Positions 39,420-47,754 of a stretch of DNA of 64,000 nucleotides are shown here, piece after piece. Under the pieces are notes generated by a model. That model was not told the DNA's origin. It searched no databases and was given only the letters and a program-made list of their open reading frames with translations. The position numbers and the translations under genes are program-made. The stretch comes from Hymenobacter cellulosivorans (lineage in GTDB: Bacteria; Bacteroidota; Bacteroidia; Cytophagales; Hymenobacteraceae), in contig NZ_CP095049.1 of the NCBI RefSeq assembly GCF_022919135.1, positions 3,600,501 through 3,664,500 on the forward strand. Reading direction: 5' to 3'. Position 1 is the first letter of the stretch. Every line of letters starts with the position of its first letter.

Positions 39420-39459
39420 CCAACCGTTATGTCTGGCTAAGGCTCGACATAACGGTTGG
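39420..39459. repeat. Repeat family B, perfect 14-bp inverted repeat
   Basis: CCAACCGTTATGTC (39420-39433) pairs exactly with GACATAACGGTTGG (39446-39459); the 12-nt loop is tggctaaggctc. It sits in the 146-bp gap between the GH43-like and GH2 genes of the - operon. It could act as an mRNA processing or stabilising hairpin, or be only a dispersed palindrome. Confidence 0.8.
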
Positions 39460-39476
39460 TTTGGTCTCGGGAAGAC

Positions 39477-40631
39477 CTAGTTCGTGGCAGCTTTGGCCTC
39501 CTTTTTCTTCTTTTCGGGCGGGGCAATGAAGGTCACGGTGCTCTTGCCCATATCCTTAGAGGTAGCCACGGCAATGCCGCGCTGGTCGGCCTTGTTCACG
39601 GCGCAGTAGTAGTGGTAAACCACGCCCTTGTGCTTCACTACGAAGGACTTGTGGGCGAATAGCTCGTCGTAGGGTTCGGAAGGCTCCACGAGGTTCTGGC
39701 CGGTCCAGTCGGTCCAGTTCTGCAGGTCGTAGGAGCAGGCAAAGCGGTTCACGGCCCCGCTTACGCCGGGATAGAAGGCGCCGAAGTAAAACATAACCCA
39801 CAGGCCCTTGTCCACGCCATCCAGCTGCTGCAGATAGGCGTCGCCGGTGATGCCCTTGTGGTGGTTGAGCACGGGGTTGCGCAGGTAACGGCTCCAGTGC
39901 ACCATGTCGTCGGACACGGCCATGCCGATGCGCTCGGCCCCGCGCTTGGTGTCGAGCGAATCACCGTTGGCGTTGTAGTACATCACGAAGGGGTGGCCGG
40001 TTTGCTGCTGCTTGTCCCAGATAACCGAGCTTTTGTAAATCGTGTGGTTTTCCCACCAGCGCACGTCCGGGTCGGTGGCCTTGAGCACCGGCGCAGGTAG
40101 GCGCTGCCAGGCGTGCACGGTGGTCGGGGCTTGGCTGGTATAAGCCATACCGATGGATAGCAGGCCCTTTTCGTAGCCCCGGGAATTGCCGCCGAAGTAC
40201 GACATCCAGTACTTGCCCTGGTAGGGCTGCCACTGGTAGGAGCCGCCCCACTTGTGATCCTGCAGGGCTACGTAGCCGGCTTTCTGGTTGGTGTCCCAGT
40301 CGGTGGTGTCGGTGAAGGACAGGAGCTTGCCCTTGGTATCCCACTTCAGTAAATCTTTGCTCTGGGCCAGCCAGGTTTCGTAGCCGCGCCCGTCGTAGAT
40401 GATGTAGGTCATGTACCACTTTTTGCCTTTGCGGAACACGCTGGGGCAGTCCATTTTTCGCTTGTTGTCGTCCGTGACGAGCACCAGGCCGTACTTGTGG
40501 GGCGTTTTGACTTCCTCGTACACCCGCTGCATCACGCCGGCCGGCACCACTGCGGGCCTGGTCTGGGCAACGGCGGCTTGCGGCCCGGGCAAGGCCACCG
40601 ACAGCAGGCAAAAGAGGGAAAGACGTTTCAT
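39477..40631 (-). CDS. GH43-like five-bladed beta-propeller glycosidase, exported
   Basis: The 384-residue protein starts at ATG 40631 with a signal peptide (cleavage near AAVA). The propeller carries MDCPSVFRKGKKWYMTYIIYDGRGYETWLAQSKDLLKW, GYVALQDHKWGGSYQWQPYQGKYWMSYFGG and FMVYYNANGD-type blades (PFVMYYNANGDS). The acidic positions (D in MDCPS, E in RGYETW) are as expected for GH43/GH130-like folds. The C-terminus is a Lys-rich tail. NCBI-style naming would be a GH43-family protein; the exact family and sugar are uncertain. It lies 28 bp after the GH78 gene and belongs to the same operon. Confidence 0.75.
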   Translation of the reverse strand: MKRLSLFCLLSVALPGPQAAVAQTRPAVVPAGVMQRVYEEVKTPHKYGLVLVTDDNKRKMDCPSVFRKGKKWYMTYIIYDGRGYETWLAQSKDLLKWDTKGKLLSFTDTTDWDTNQKAGYVALQDHKWGGSYQWQPYQGKYWMSYFGGNSRGYEKGLLSIGMAYTSQAPTTVHAWQRLPAPVLKATDPDVRWWENHTIYKSSVIWDKQQQTGHPFVMYYNANGDSLDTKRGAERIGMAVSDDMVHWSRYLRNPVLNHHKGITGDAYLQQLDGVDKGLWVMFYFGAFYPGVSGAVNRFACSYDLQNWTDWTGQNLVEPSEPYDELFAHKSFVVKHKGVVYHYYCAVNKADQRGIAVATSKDMGKSTVTFIAPPEKKKKEAKAATN

Positions 40632-40659
40632 GAGAAGAAGAGAAAGGAAGTGAGCAGCC

Positions 40660-43482
40660 CTAGTTTGGGCCAACGACAAAGCGGTAGGTGCCCGAGCCGG
40701 CCCGAATGCGCGTTCTGCCCTGGTCGGTGCCCAGCACGTGCAGCTCCGGGTGCCGGCTCAGGGGCTGGTTGCCTTCGGTAATGGTAGCCGGGTTGGTGGT
40801 AGGCAAATACACGGTGGCCGTGGTATTGGCCGGAATGGTCACAGTCAATGCAAAGCCATCAGCTGATTTCTGCCACTGGCTGGCAATCAGGCCGTAAGGC
40901 GACTCGTAGCGGGCCTGAGCGCTGGTGACGTCGCCGACGGGCTCGGGCCGAAAGTCAATCTTGTCGAAGGCCACCGCGTCCTTGGCGGGCCGGATGCCGG
41001 CCAGGCCGCCGTACAGCCATTCCTGTAAGTGCCCCAGCATCAGGTGGTTGTTGGATACCGTCGGCAGCGCCGCCCACGACTCTGTCAGGGCCGTGGCACC
41101 CCGGGTTAGCTGGTAGCCGTAGCCGGGCACGTCGGAGCGGTTGTTCATAGCGAAAATCACGTCGGAGCGGCCTGCATCTTCCAGCACGCGCAGCAGGTAG
41201 CGGTAGCCAATGTCGCCGGCCGTCAGCGCGTTGTTGCGGCTCTGGATGTCCCGGATGAGGTTTTCTACTACCGCTGCTTTGTCGGCCGGCTCCACCAGAC
41301 CCATATAGACAGCCATGGCGTTGGCGGCTTGGCTGCCGGTAGCGTACTGCCTGGTCTGAGGGTTGAAGAACTTCTGGTTGAAGGCCGTGCGCACCTGTGC
41401 CGCCAGTTGTTCGTAGTCGGCGGCATCGGCGGGCTTGCCCAGCAGTCGGGCCACGCCGGCCAGGATGGTCAGGTCGTGGTAATACATGGCCGTGCCGGTC
41501 ACGCCCATCGGCGTCTGCTGCGACACGCCCGGCGGCTTGGGCCCCAGGTCGTACCAGTCGCCCAGGCCCTGGCTCAGGATATGGCCCTGGGCCTTGGTGC
41601 CCAGGTAGCGCGCGTAGCGCTGCATCATGGGGTAGCTACTGGCCAGCACCTGCCGGTCGCCGTACCACTGGTACACGTACCACGGGAGCAGAATGCTGCT
41701 GCTGCCCCACTCGGGCGAGTCGCGGAACATGTCGCCGCCCCACTCAAACTTGACATACTCGGGCGCTATTTCCGGCACCAGCCCCTCGGCCGTCTGGGCC
41801 ACCCGCAAATCGTCAATCACCTTGCGGCAGAGCGTGGCTATATCGTAGGCGTAGCGAATGGAAGCGCCCATCAGGTGGGTTTGCTCCTGCCAGCCCAGCT
41901 TTTCCCGGTGCGGGCAGTCGGTAAACACGCTGGCCAAGTTGCTCTTCACCGACCAGTCAATGAGCGTGTTGGTGCGGTTGAACAAGTCATTGGAGCAACT
42001 GAACTCACCCACCCGGGCCGCGGCATTGCGCGTGTGTAGGGCCGTAAGGGCCAGCACTACCGGGCGGCCTTGGGGATTGGGCTGGCCCTGGGGCACGCCG
42101 CCTTCCACCTGCGCGTACCGGAAGCCATAGTAGCTAAAGCGGGGCCGCCAGGTTTCCACACCGGTGCCGCGCAGCACATAGGTGAAAACGTACGGGCCGC
42201 CGGTGGCCTTTTGGGTAATAGTCTTATCGGCTTTGAGCAGTTCGGCCGGCAAGATGCGCACCGTGTCGCCGGCCTGGCCCTGTACCCGCAGCTCGACGAT
42301 GCCCGAGGCGTTCTGGCCAAAGTTGTACACCCACTTGCCGGGCGAGGCCAGCACGATTTTCGGGTTGGTAAAGGTTTCGTGCACCTTCAGCGGCTCGGCA
42401 TTTTGGGCCGTGAGTTCGGGCGGGCCGCTGACCACCAGCGCCGGTTTCCAGGTCTGGTCCCGGAAGCCGGGGGCATCCCAGCCGGGCTGCTCCAGGGTGG
42501 CATCGTAGTCCTCGCCGCCGTAAATACTACTGAAAGTGACGGGGCCGGGGGCGGTTTTCCAGGAGGCGTCGCTGAGCACGTCTTCGCGGTGGCCGTCCTG
42601 GTAGTCAAGCACCAGGCGCAAGCGTAGCTTGGGGTAGCCAAACGCGGTTTTTAGCTTGCGGAAGCGGCCTTTCACGGGCGGCACGTAGTAAAAGCCGTTG
42701 CCCAGCAGCACCCCCACGGTATTGGGACCTTTCCGCAACTGCTCGGTCACGTCGAAGGCTACGTACTGGGCGTGCTGGTCGTATTTGGTCCAGGCTGGGT
42801 CCAGGAAATGGTCACCTACTTTGCGGCCGTTCAGGTGCAGCTCAAACTGGCCCAGGCCGCAGACGTAGGCCGTGGCCTTGTGCAGGCGCTTACCCACGAC
42901 AAAGTCCTTGCGCAGCAAAGGCAGCACGTTGGCACCAAAAAACGGGTCCTTTTTACCATCGGTGGGCAGCACGGTTACGTGCTCCTCGGGCAGCTTTTCG
43001 TAGGCTACCCACTCGGAGTTGAGCCAGTCGGCGGGGGAGAGCAGGCCCATCTGCCACCGGGCCGGCGGGCTCCAACGGGAGACCCGGTGGGTGTTGTCCC
43101 ACACCATTACCTTCCAGAAGTAGGTTTTGGTGGCCTGTAGGGCCCGGCCCGCGTAGGGTACCTGAATGGATTGGCCCGAGGCCACCGGCCCGGAGTCCCA
43201 GAGGTTGCCCACGTTTTTCTGCAGCTGCTTTTCACTGTCGGCCACCAGAATCCGGTAGCTGGTCTGCGTCACCTGGCGTTGCTCGGAGCTGAGCTGCCAG
43301 CTGAACCGCGGGTGGCTTTGCTCTACGCTGAGTGGCTGGCTCTGGTAGTCGCAGGTTAGGTGCTGCACCTTGAGCTGCTGTGCCGAAGCCAAGAAAGGCA
43401 GCAGGAGCAGCCACGCCAGTACCCGTCGCCGGAGGCCCGGCGAAAAAGGGAGTGCTGTTCCTGACGATTCTCGGCTGTTCAC
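40660..43482 (-). CDS. GH78 alpha-L-rhamnosidase, secreted; first gene of the - operon
   Basis: From GTG 43482 the protein has 940 residues with the signal helix RRVLAWLLLLPFLASA. The open frame extends to a TTG at 43566, and no ATG precedes the signal helix, so the start is uncertain. HPRFSWQLSSEQ opens the fibronectin-like domain, then GLGQFELHLNGRKVGDHFLDPAWTKYD. The catalytic loop is FTDCPHREKLGWQEQTHLMG (about residue 520), followed by the barrel and the C-terminal beta domain. It removes terminal alpha-L-rhamnose. Genes downstream follow at short spacing on the same strand for about 20 kb, so this is the likely operon head. A TACATTTG box lies upstream at 43603-43596. Confidence 0.9.
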   Translation of the reverse strand: MNSRESSGTALPFSPGLRRRVLAWLLLLPFLASAQQLKVQHLTCDYQSQPLSVEQSHPRFSWQLSSEQRQVTQTSYRILVADSEKQLQKNVGNLWDSGPVASGQSIQVPYAGRALQATKTYFWKVMVWDNTHRVSRWSPPARWQMGLLSPADWLNSEWVAYEKLPEEHVTVLPTDGKKDPFFGANVLPLLRKDFVVGKRLHKATAYVCGLGQFELHLNGRKVGDHFLDPAWTKYDQHAQYVAFDVTEQLRKGPNTVGVLLGNGFYYVPPVKGRFRKLKTAFGYPKLRLRLVLDYQDGHREDVLSDASWKTAPGPVTFSSIYGGEDYDATLEQPGWDAPGFRDQTWKPALVVSGPPELTAQNAEPLKVHETFTNPKIVLASPGKWVYNFGQNASGIVELRVQGQAGDTVRILPAELLKADKTITQKATGGPYVFTYVLRGTGVETWRPRFSYYGFRYAQVEGGVPQGQPNPQGRPVVLALTALHTRNAAARVGEFSCSNDLFNRTNTLIDWSVKSNLASVFTDCPHREKLGWQEQTHLMGASIRYAYDIATLCRKVIDDLRVAQTAEGLVPEIAPEYVKFEWGGDMFRDSPEWGSSSILLPWYVYQWYGDRQVLASSYPMMQRYARYLGTKAQGHILSQGLGDWYDLGPKPPGVSQQTPMGVTGTAMYYHDLTILAGVARLLGKPADAADYEQLAAQVRTAFNQKFFNPQTRQYATGSQAANAMAVYMGLVEPADKAAVVENLIRDIQSRNNALTAGDIGYRYLLRVLEDAGRSDVIFAMNNRSDVPGYGYQLTRGATALTESWAALPTVSNNHLMLGHLQEWLYGGLAGIRPAKDAVAFDKIDFRPEPVGDVTSAQARYESPYGLIASQWQKSADGFALTVTIPANTTATVYLPTTNPATITEGNQPLSRHPELHVLGTDQGRTRIRAGSGTYRFVVGPN

Positions 43483-43861
43483 GGCTGGGCAGAAGGTCGG
43501 GCTTCGGGGGGAGGTAAAGCAAGGCCTGAGTGGCAGAAACCCGACCGGTAGCTGCAGATCAGGCAATGCCCGGGACGAAGGGAAAAATGGCTACACAAAT
43601 GTAAATTCCCAGTTCTGGCTCCTGTCCCAGCCGTTTGCATCTTGTTGTAGGATGTTAGCAGGCCGGCCGAAATGCCGCGCTGCTTCCTGCCCAACATGCT
43701 ACAGCCGGGCCGTTAAGTGTCTACTGGCGGTCCTGCGGCAACAGTCGGGCTTTTGACTGCTGCCGCGGGGCTTTTTTATGAGGCATTTGCACCCGTAGCT
43801 TTGCAGGGCACACGCGTTGCTGGCATTCCGGCCAGCTTGCCCACTTGCCCTATTCCTCCCT
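43483..43861. promoter_or_regulatory. Divergent intergenic region between GH78 operon and metalloprotease
   Basis: This 379-bp gap has no gene. Leftward, TACATTTG (43603-43596, - strand) fits the Bacteroidota -7 consensus and would start the carbohydrate operon transcript about 110 nt before GTG 43482. Rightward, TAGCTTTG (43796-43803) fits the consensus and lies about 60 bp before the protease ATG. No clear operator palindrome was found between them. Confidence 0.55.
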
Positions 43862-46330
43862 ATGAAGCAACTACTACTCCTGTTGGGGCTGCTGGCCCTG
43901 CTGCGCCCGGCCGCCGGGCAAACCTTCGTGCCGGTCCCGGCTGAGCGCGGCCAACCCATTCTTTGCCCCGCTGGCCCTCCGGCCCGTACGCGGGTGGCGG
44001 CGCCGGCCAACTTCCGGCCCGGTACCGTCCCGCGTCCCACGGCGGCCAACTTCGTGGTGACGTATTCTGCCAACTTTCCCGCCACCGCCCGCGCGGCTTT
44101 CGACTACGCCGTGGGCATTTGGGCGGCCCAGATCAACTCGCCGGTGCCCATTCGGGTGTATGCCTTTTGGGAAAGCCTGGGCCCCGGGCCGCTGGGGGGC
44201 TCGTATCCTACCACCAAGTTTATGGCTGTCAACGGCGGGCACCGCCGCAACGTGCTATACCCGGCACCCCTGGCCGAAAAGCTGGCAGGCCGGGAGCTAA
44301 ACCCCACCACCGACCCGGACATCCTGCTGGCTTTCAACAGTAACCAAACGTGGTATTTGGGAACCGACGCCAACCCCGGAGCCTCGCAGATGGATTTTGT
44401 CTCGGTGGTGCTGCACGAGTTGGGTCACGGGCTGGGCTTCGACGCCCAATTCAGGGCTTTCCCCGAATTTCCGGCCACAGCCCAGGGCATCCCGCTCACC
44501 CTTTTTACCACTCACCTCGAAAACCAGGCCGGGCAGCAGCTGGCCAACCCAACCCTGTTTGCCAACCCCTCGGCTGCCCTGACGGCGCAGCTGACCAGCG
44601 GGCAGGTGTACTTTGGCAGCCCATTAGCTGCGGCCGCCAACGGTGGGCAGCTGCCGCGCATCTACGCGCCCCGCAGCTTTTCCGACGGCTCTAGCCTCAG
44701 CCACTTCGACGAGGACACGTACCCCGCCGGCAACGTCAACTCGCTGATGACTCCGTTTCGCGGCGCGGGCGAGGCCATTCACAATCCGGGTCCGCTGATG
44801 CTGAACATGCTGCGCGAGATGGGCTGGGTAGGCACAGCCATCCGCCACCGCCCGCTGCCCAGCACCGAAACGGCCCGGGACTTCCCCGTCACGGCTACTA
44901 TTGTGAGCGACGGTACGCTCACGCCCGGCTCCCTGCTACTGCACTACCAGATCGACAACGCAACCCCGGTGTCGCTGCCGCTGACGGCCACGGGCGTGAC
45001 CAACGAGTACGCGGCCTCGATTCCGAACCCGGGCGCCGGCAAAACGGTGCGCTATTACCTGGCGGCCGCCGACAACCAAACCAGCCGCACCTATACTGCT
45101 CCAGCCGCTGCCTTGCCAGGCGCCAGCGCCGGGCAGCCCTGGTACGAGTTCTTCGTGGGGCCCGACGTGGTGCCGCCCAGCATTCAGCACCAGGCACCCA
45201 GCCTGCTCTTTACCAATCAATTGCCGTACACCATCACGGCGCAGGCCGCAGATAGCGTTGGGATGGGCACCGTCACGCTGGAGTACAGCATCAACGGTAC
45301 CGCCCGCCCGGCCCTGCCGCTGACCCGGCAAGGCAGCAGCTCGGAGTATACGACTACGCTGACCACCGCCGCCGGCCCCATCGAACCGGGCGACGTGCTG
45401 ACTTACCGCCTCGTAGCCCGCGATGGGGCCAGCACGCCCAACCAGGCCACGGCTCCGGCCAGCGGCGTGTACACCGTCAGCATTGTCGGCTACAAAACTC
45501 CACAGGTCAGCTACTCGAACAATTTTGACACACCCACGCCGCTCGACTTCACCGGCAACGGCTTTTCGGTAACCCAGCCCGCGGGCTTCGCCAATTCCGC
45601 CCTGCACAGCACGCATCCGTACGGCAACAACGCGAATTTCACCTACCTGCTGCTGCAGCCCATCGTCGTGCGCGCCACCGCGGCCACCGTCAGCTTCGAC
45701 CATATTGCCTTCGTCGGGCCCGATATTTCGAATGCCATTCTCTTCGGCGACGACCGGGTACGGGTGGAAGGCAGCAAGGACGATGGCACCACCTGGAGCT
45801 CCCTGGGTTCGTATCAGTCCTCCACATTTAGTGCCTGGTCGACGCTCTACAACCCGCGCGACGCAGACAACAATTCAACCGGGGTGCCAACCGAAAGCCT
45901 CTACCGCCGGGCAACCATCAACCTGCGGCAAACCTACGCGGCCGGCGACGTGGTGCGGCTGCGTTTCGTCCTGTCCTCCAACGCCAGCATTCACGGCTGG
46001 GGCTGGGTTATCGACAACCTCGTGATTCAGCCCGTCGCCAGCAGCGCCGCCGGGGCTCACCAGGGCCAGGTAGCCGCCGCTTACCCCAATCCGACCAGCG
46101 GCAGCTTCACGCTGGCGCTGCCCGCGGGCTTTGCCGGCGGTAGCCACCGGGCCGAGCTGCTGGTGCGCAATGCGCTGGGCCAGCAGCTCGGCCGCCAGCA
46201 AGTAGTGCTGACGCCGGATCAAGCAAACCTGCACGTGGCGCTCGGAACGGTGCCGGCCGGCCTCTACCAGGTAAGCCTGCGCACGCCCGAGGGCAAGACG
46301 GTCTCCGGCAAAGTGCAGGTGCAGCCCTGA
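43862..46330 (+). CDS. Secreted zinc metalloprotease with T9SS C-terminal sorting domain
   Basis: The 822-residue protein has a signal peptide (MKQLLLLLGLLALLRPAAG) and a catalytic domain with HELGHGLGFD near residue 185. This is the HExxHxxGxx motif with Asp rather than His as third ligand, as in snapalysin-type enzymes. A Met-turn candidate is NSLMTPF. Two tandem fibronectin-like domains follow (residues about 340-550; YQIDN.. and YSINGT.. repeats). Next is a jelly-roll-like region with DRVRVEGSKDDGTTW, and a C-terminal YPNPTSGSFTLALP domain. The last is a type A sorting signal for type IX secretion, so the enzyme is exported to the surface or medium. It has its own promoter and no operon partner. 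Confidence 0.88.
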   Translation: MKQLLLLLGLLALLRPAAGQTFVPVPAERGQPILCPAGPPARTRVAAPANFRPGTVPRPTAANFVVTYSANFPATARAAFDYAVGIWAAQINSPVPIRVYAFWESLGPGPLGGSYPTTKFMAVNGGHRRNVLYPAPLAEKLAGRELNPTTDPDILLAFNSNQTWYLGTDANPGASQMDFVSVVLHELGHGLGFDAQFRAFPEFPATAQGIPLTLFTTHLENQAGQQLANPTLFANPSAALTAQLTSGQVYFGSPLAAAANGGQLPRIYAPRSFSDGSSLSHFDEDTYPAGNVNSLMTPFRGAGEAIHNPGPLMLNMLREMGWVGTAIRHRPLPSTETARDFPVTATIVSDGTLTPGSLLLHYQIDNATPVSLPLTATGVTNEYAASIPNPGAGKTVRYYLAAADNQTSRTYTAPAAALPGASAGQPWYEFFVGPDVVPPSIQHQAPSLLFTNQLPYTITAQAADSVGMGTVTLEYSINGTARPALPLTRQGSSSEYTTTLTTAAGPIEPGDVLTYRLVARDGASTPNQATAPASGVYTVSIVGYKTPQVSYSNNFDTPTPLDFTGNGFSVTQPAGFANSALHSTHPYGNNANFTYLLLQPIVVRATAATVSFDHIAFVGPDISNAILFGDDRVRVEGSKDDGTTWSSLGSYQSSTFSAWSTLYNPRDADNNSTGVPTESLYRRATINLRQTYAAGDVVRLRFVLSSNASIHGWGWVIDNLVIQPVASSAAGAHQGQVAAAYPNPTSGSFTLALPAGFAGGSHRAELLVRNALGQQLGRQQVVLTPDQANLHVALGTVPAGLYQVSLRTPEGKTVSGKVQVQP

Positions 46331-46438
46331 GTAGGGCGCGGCCAGATTTGCCGGAGCTACAATTGTAACAGCCGCCGCCCGTGGCTACCTTAGAAGAAGG
46401 TACCGCCGCAACAAGTCGGCCCGGTGCGGAGCAGATGC

Positions 46439-46459
46439 TTTGCAACTTCGTTACTTTTG
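46439..46459 (+). promoter_or_regulatory. Candidate Fur/Zur box and -7 element before the fur-family gene
   Basis: TTTGCAAC-ttc-GTTACTTT (46439-46457) resembles the core of the merC palindrome (TTTGCAAC-tat-GTTGCAAA). It overlaps TACTTTTG (46452-46459), a perfect TAnnTTTG box. This suggests negative autoregulation. The right half is degenerate. Confidence 0.5.
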
Positions 46460-46518
46460 CAGTTGTTTCTGCCTTAACCCGCTAGCGCTGCGGTCCTCAC
46501 CACCTTCGCCTCTTGCTT

Positions 46519-46947
46519 ATGCTCTCGCCCGATCGTATTGCCCAAACGCTGAGCCGCCACGGCCTGCGCCAAACCCCGGTGCGGCGGGCCGTGCTGCAGG
46601 TTATGACGAATTCCCCGTTTGCGTTGTCGGTGGGGGAGATTGAACCCCAGCTGCCGCCCGACACCGACCGCATCACCTTGTACCGGACCCTGAAGTCGTT
46701 TGAGGAAAGCGGTCTGATTCACCGGGTAATAGATGCCTCCGACGTGATTCGCTACGCCACGTGTTCGATAGAGTGCAGTGCCAAAGCCCACTTCGATAAC
46801 CACGTGCATTTCAAATGCACCAGCTGCCAGCACGTTTACTGCCTAAATCAGGTAGCCATTCCGGCCGTTACGCTGCCCGATAAGTTTGAGGCCGTCCACC
46901 GCGACTACCTGCTAGCAGGCCTATGCCGGGAGTGCCACCCTGCGTAG
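46519..46947 (+). CDS. Fur-family metalloregulator, probably Zur-like
   Basis: The 142-residue protein starts at ATG 46519; TTG 46513 is an alternative. The winged helix spans HGLRQTPVRRAVLQVM to DRITLYRTLKSFEESGLIHRV. The dimer domain has HFDNHVHFKCTSCQHVYCL with a CxxC pair and a C-terminal CRECHPA with the second pair, the structural zinc site of Fur proteins. A His-rich sensory region precedes it. The neighbouring MerC-like gene, which carries a palindromic box with a TTTGCAAC core, argues for zinc rather than iron sensing. A strong terminator follows immediately. Confidence 0.9.
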   Translation: MLSPDRIAQTLSRHGLRQTPVRRAVLQVMTNSPFALSVGEIEPQLPPDTDRITLYRTLKSFEESGLIHRVIDASDVIRYATCSIECSAKAHFDNHVHFKCTSCQHVYCLNQVAIPAVTLPDKFEAVHRDYLLAGLCRECHPA

Positions 46948-46971
46948 AATAGCGCCTTTCTTTGTTGCTGG

Positions 46972-47002
46972 AATGCCCTTTCACTGGTGAAAGGGCATTT
47001 TT
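46972..47002 (+). terminator. Rho-independent terminator after the fur-family gene
   Basis: AATGCCCTTTCAC pairs perfectly with GTGAAAGGGCATT over a 2-nt loop and is followed by TTTTTG. It ends 55 bp after the stop. Confidence 0.9.
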
Positions 47003-47077
47003 GTGCTGGCACAAGTAAGCGCAACGCCAGTGCGTTTTTATTACGGACAGCATTGATGCTATAACCCGCTAGGGCAG

Positions 47078-47128
47078 AAAGACGGGTTTCTTATTTGCAA
47101 CTATGTTGCAAATAAGAAACCCGTCTTT
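47078..47128. promoter_or_regulatory. 24-bp perfect palindrome with Zur-like core before merC-like gene
   Basis: Arms at 47078-47101 and 47105-47128 are exact complements around TAT. The core ATTTGCAAC-tat-GTTGCAAAT looks like a Fur-family operator. The outer GACGGGTTTCTT arms make the whole much longer than a usual box. It overlaps the predicted -33 TTG (47106-47108), which is 20 bp from TACTTTCG (47129-47136). As RNA it could also form a terminator-like hairpin followed by T residues, but its place upstream of merC favours an operator. Confidence 0.8.
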
Positions 47129-47140
47129 TACTTTCGTCCT

Positions 47141-47527
47141 ATGAAAGAGTATTTGCCTCGTGCCTTAGCCGATTACGGTGGTATCCTGAATGCTGGGCTT
47201 TGCTTGGTGCACTGTGCGGCTGGTCCGGTGCTGTGGGCTTGGTGGAGCGGTAGTCGGGGTGCAGAACCGGCGGCCTACTGGGATACAGTGTTTCTGCTGG
47301 TAAGCGGCGTACTGGTAGCCGCGGCCACTCGCCGGCTGGTTTCGTGGCGGCTCCGGGTGGCGTTTTGGGCGTTTTTGGGCTTATTTGCCATTACCGTGTT
47401 GCTGGCCGGCCGCTGGCCCGAACTGGAAATGGTGCAGTATGCCGCCTCGTTTGGCCTGCTAGGAACCCATTTGCTGAACCTGCGCCATTGCCGCCGCTGT
47501 GCAGGCAATAGCCCCGGACTGGTTTAG
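47141..47527 (+). CDS. MerC-domain membrane protein
   Basis: The 128-residue protein has four predicted membrane helices. The N-terminal GILNAGLCLVHCAAGPVLWAWW carries the CxxxxC-like Cys pair of MerC-type proteins, and CRRCAGN closes the C-terminus. MerC proteins take up mercuric ions in resistance operons. In Bacteroidota, stand-alone MerC-domain proteins next to Fur-family genes are usually linked to zinc or other metal homeostasis. No merA or merR is nearby, so mercury resistance is unlikely. Control by the palindrome at 47078-47128 is inferred. Confidence 0.85.
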   Translation: MKEYLPRALADYGGILNAGLCLVHCAAGPVLWAWWSGSRGAEPAAYWDTVFLLVSGVLVAAATRRLVSWRLRVAFWAFLGLFAITVLLAGRWPELEMVQYAASFGLLGTHLLNLRHCRRCAGNSPGLV

Positions 47528-47754
47528 CTACCGTTCACCAGGTTACTGGGCTCGGCGGCCTGGGTGCTGAGGCCGCGGCTGTTTAGCCCGATGCGCTGGC
47601 CCGGTGCCTTGTCGGGCTGGGTGTAGTAAGCGCCGCCGGTAAAGGCGTAGATGTAGGTGTCGGAAGGGAAGTAGCGCTTAGGGAGGTCTTTATGGCCGCT
47701 GTGGCTACCCAAGCCGCCCCGGTAGCCACTCAAGGTGGGTCTAAGCCCACGCAA
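47524..47754 (-). CDS. Possible small protein or gene remnant after hemF
   Basis: This 76-residue frame starts at an ATG overlapping the end of hemF by 14 bp and ends 4 bp inside the end of merC. The C-terminal 50 residues (RYFPSDTYIYAFTGGAYYTQPDKAPG then a polar tail) have codon use like real genes here. I recognise no family. It could be the 3' end of a larger lost gene or a small translationally coupled protein. Antisense chance coding cannot be excluded. Confidence 0.3.
   Translation of the reverse strand: MRGLRPTLSGYRGGLGSHSGHKDLPKRYFPSDTYIYAFTGGAYYTQPDKAPGQRIGLNSRGLSTQAAEPSNLVNGS

Noticed and set aside
47141..47527. Mercury resistance operon
   Set aside because: Only a MerC-like gene is present; no merA, merP, merT or merR nearby, and the neighbour is a Fur-family regulator.
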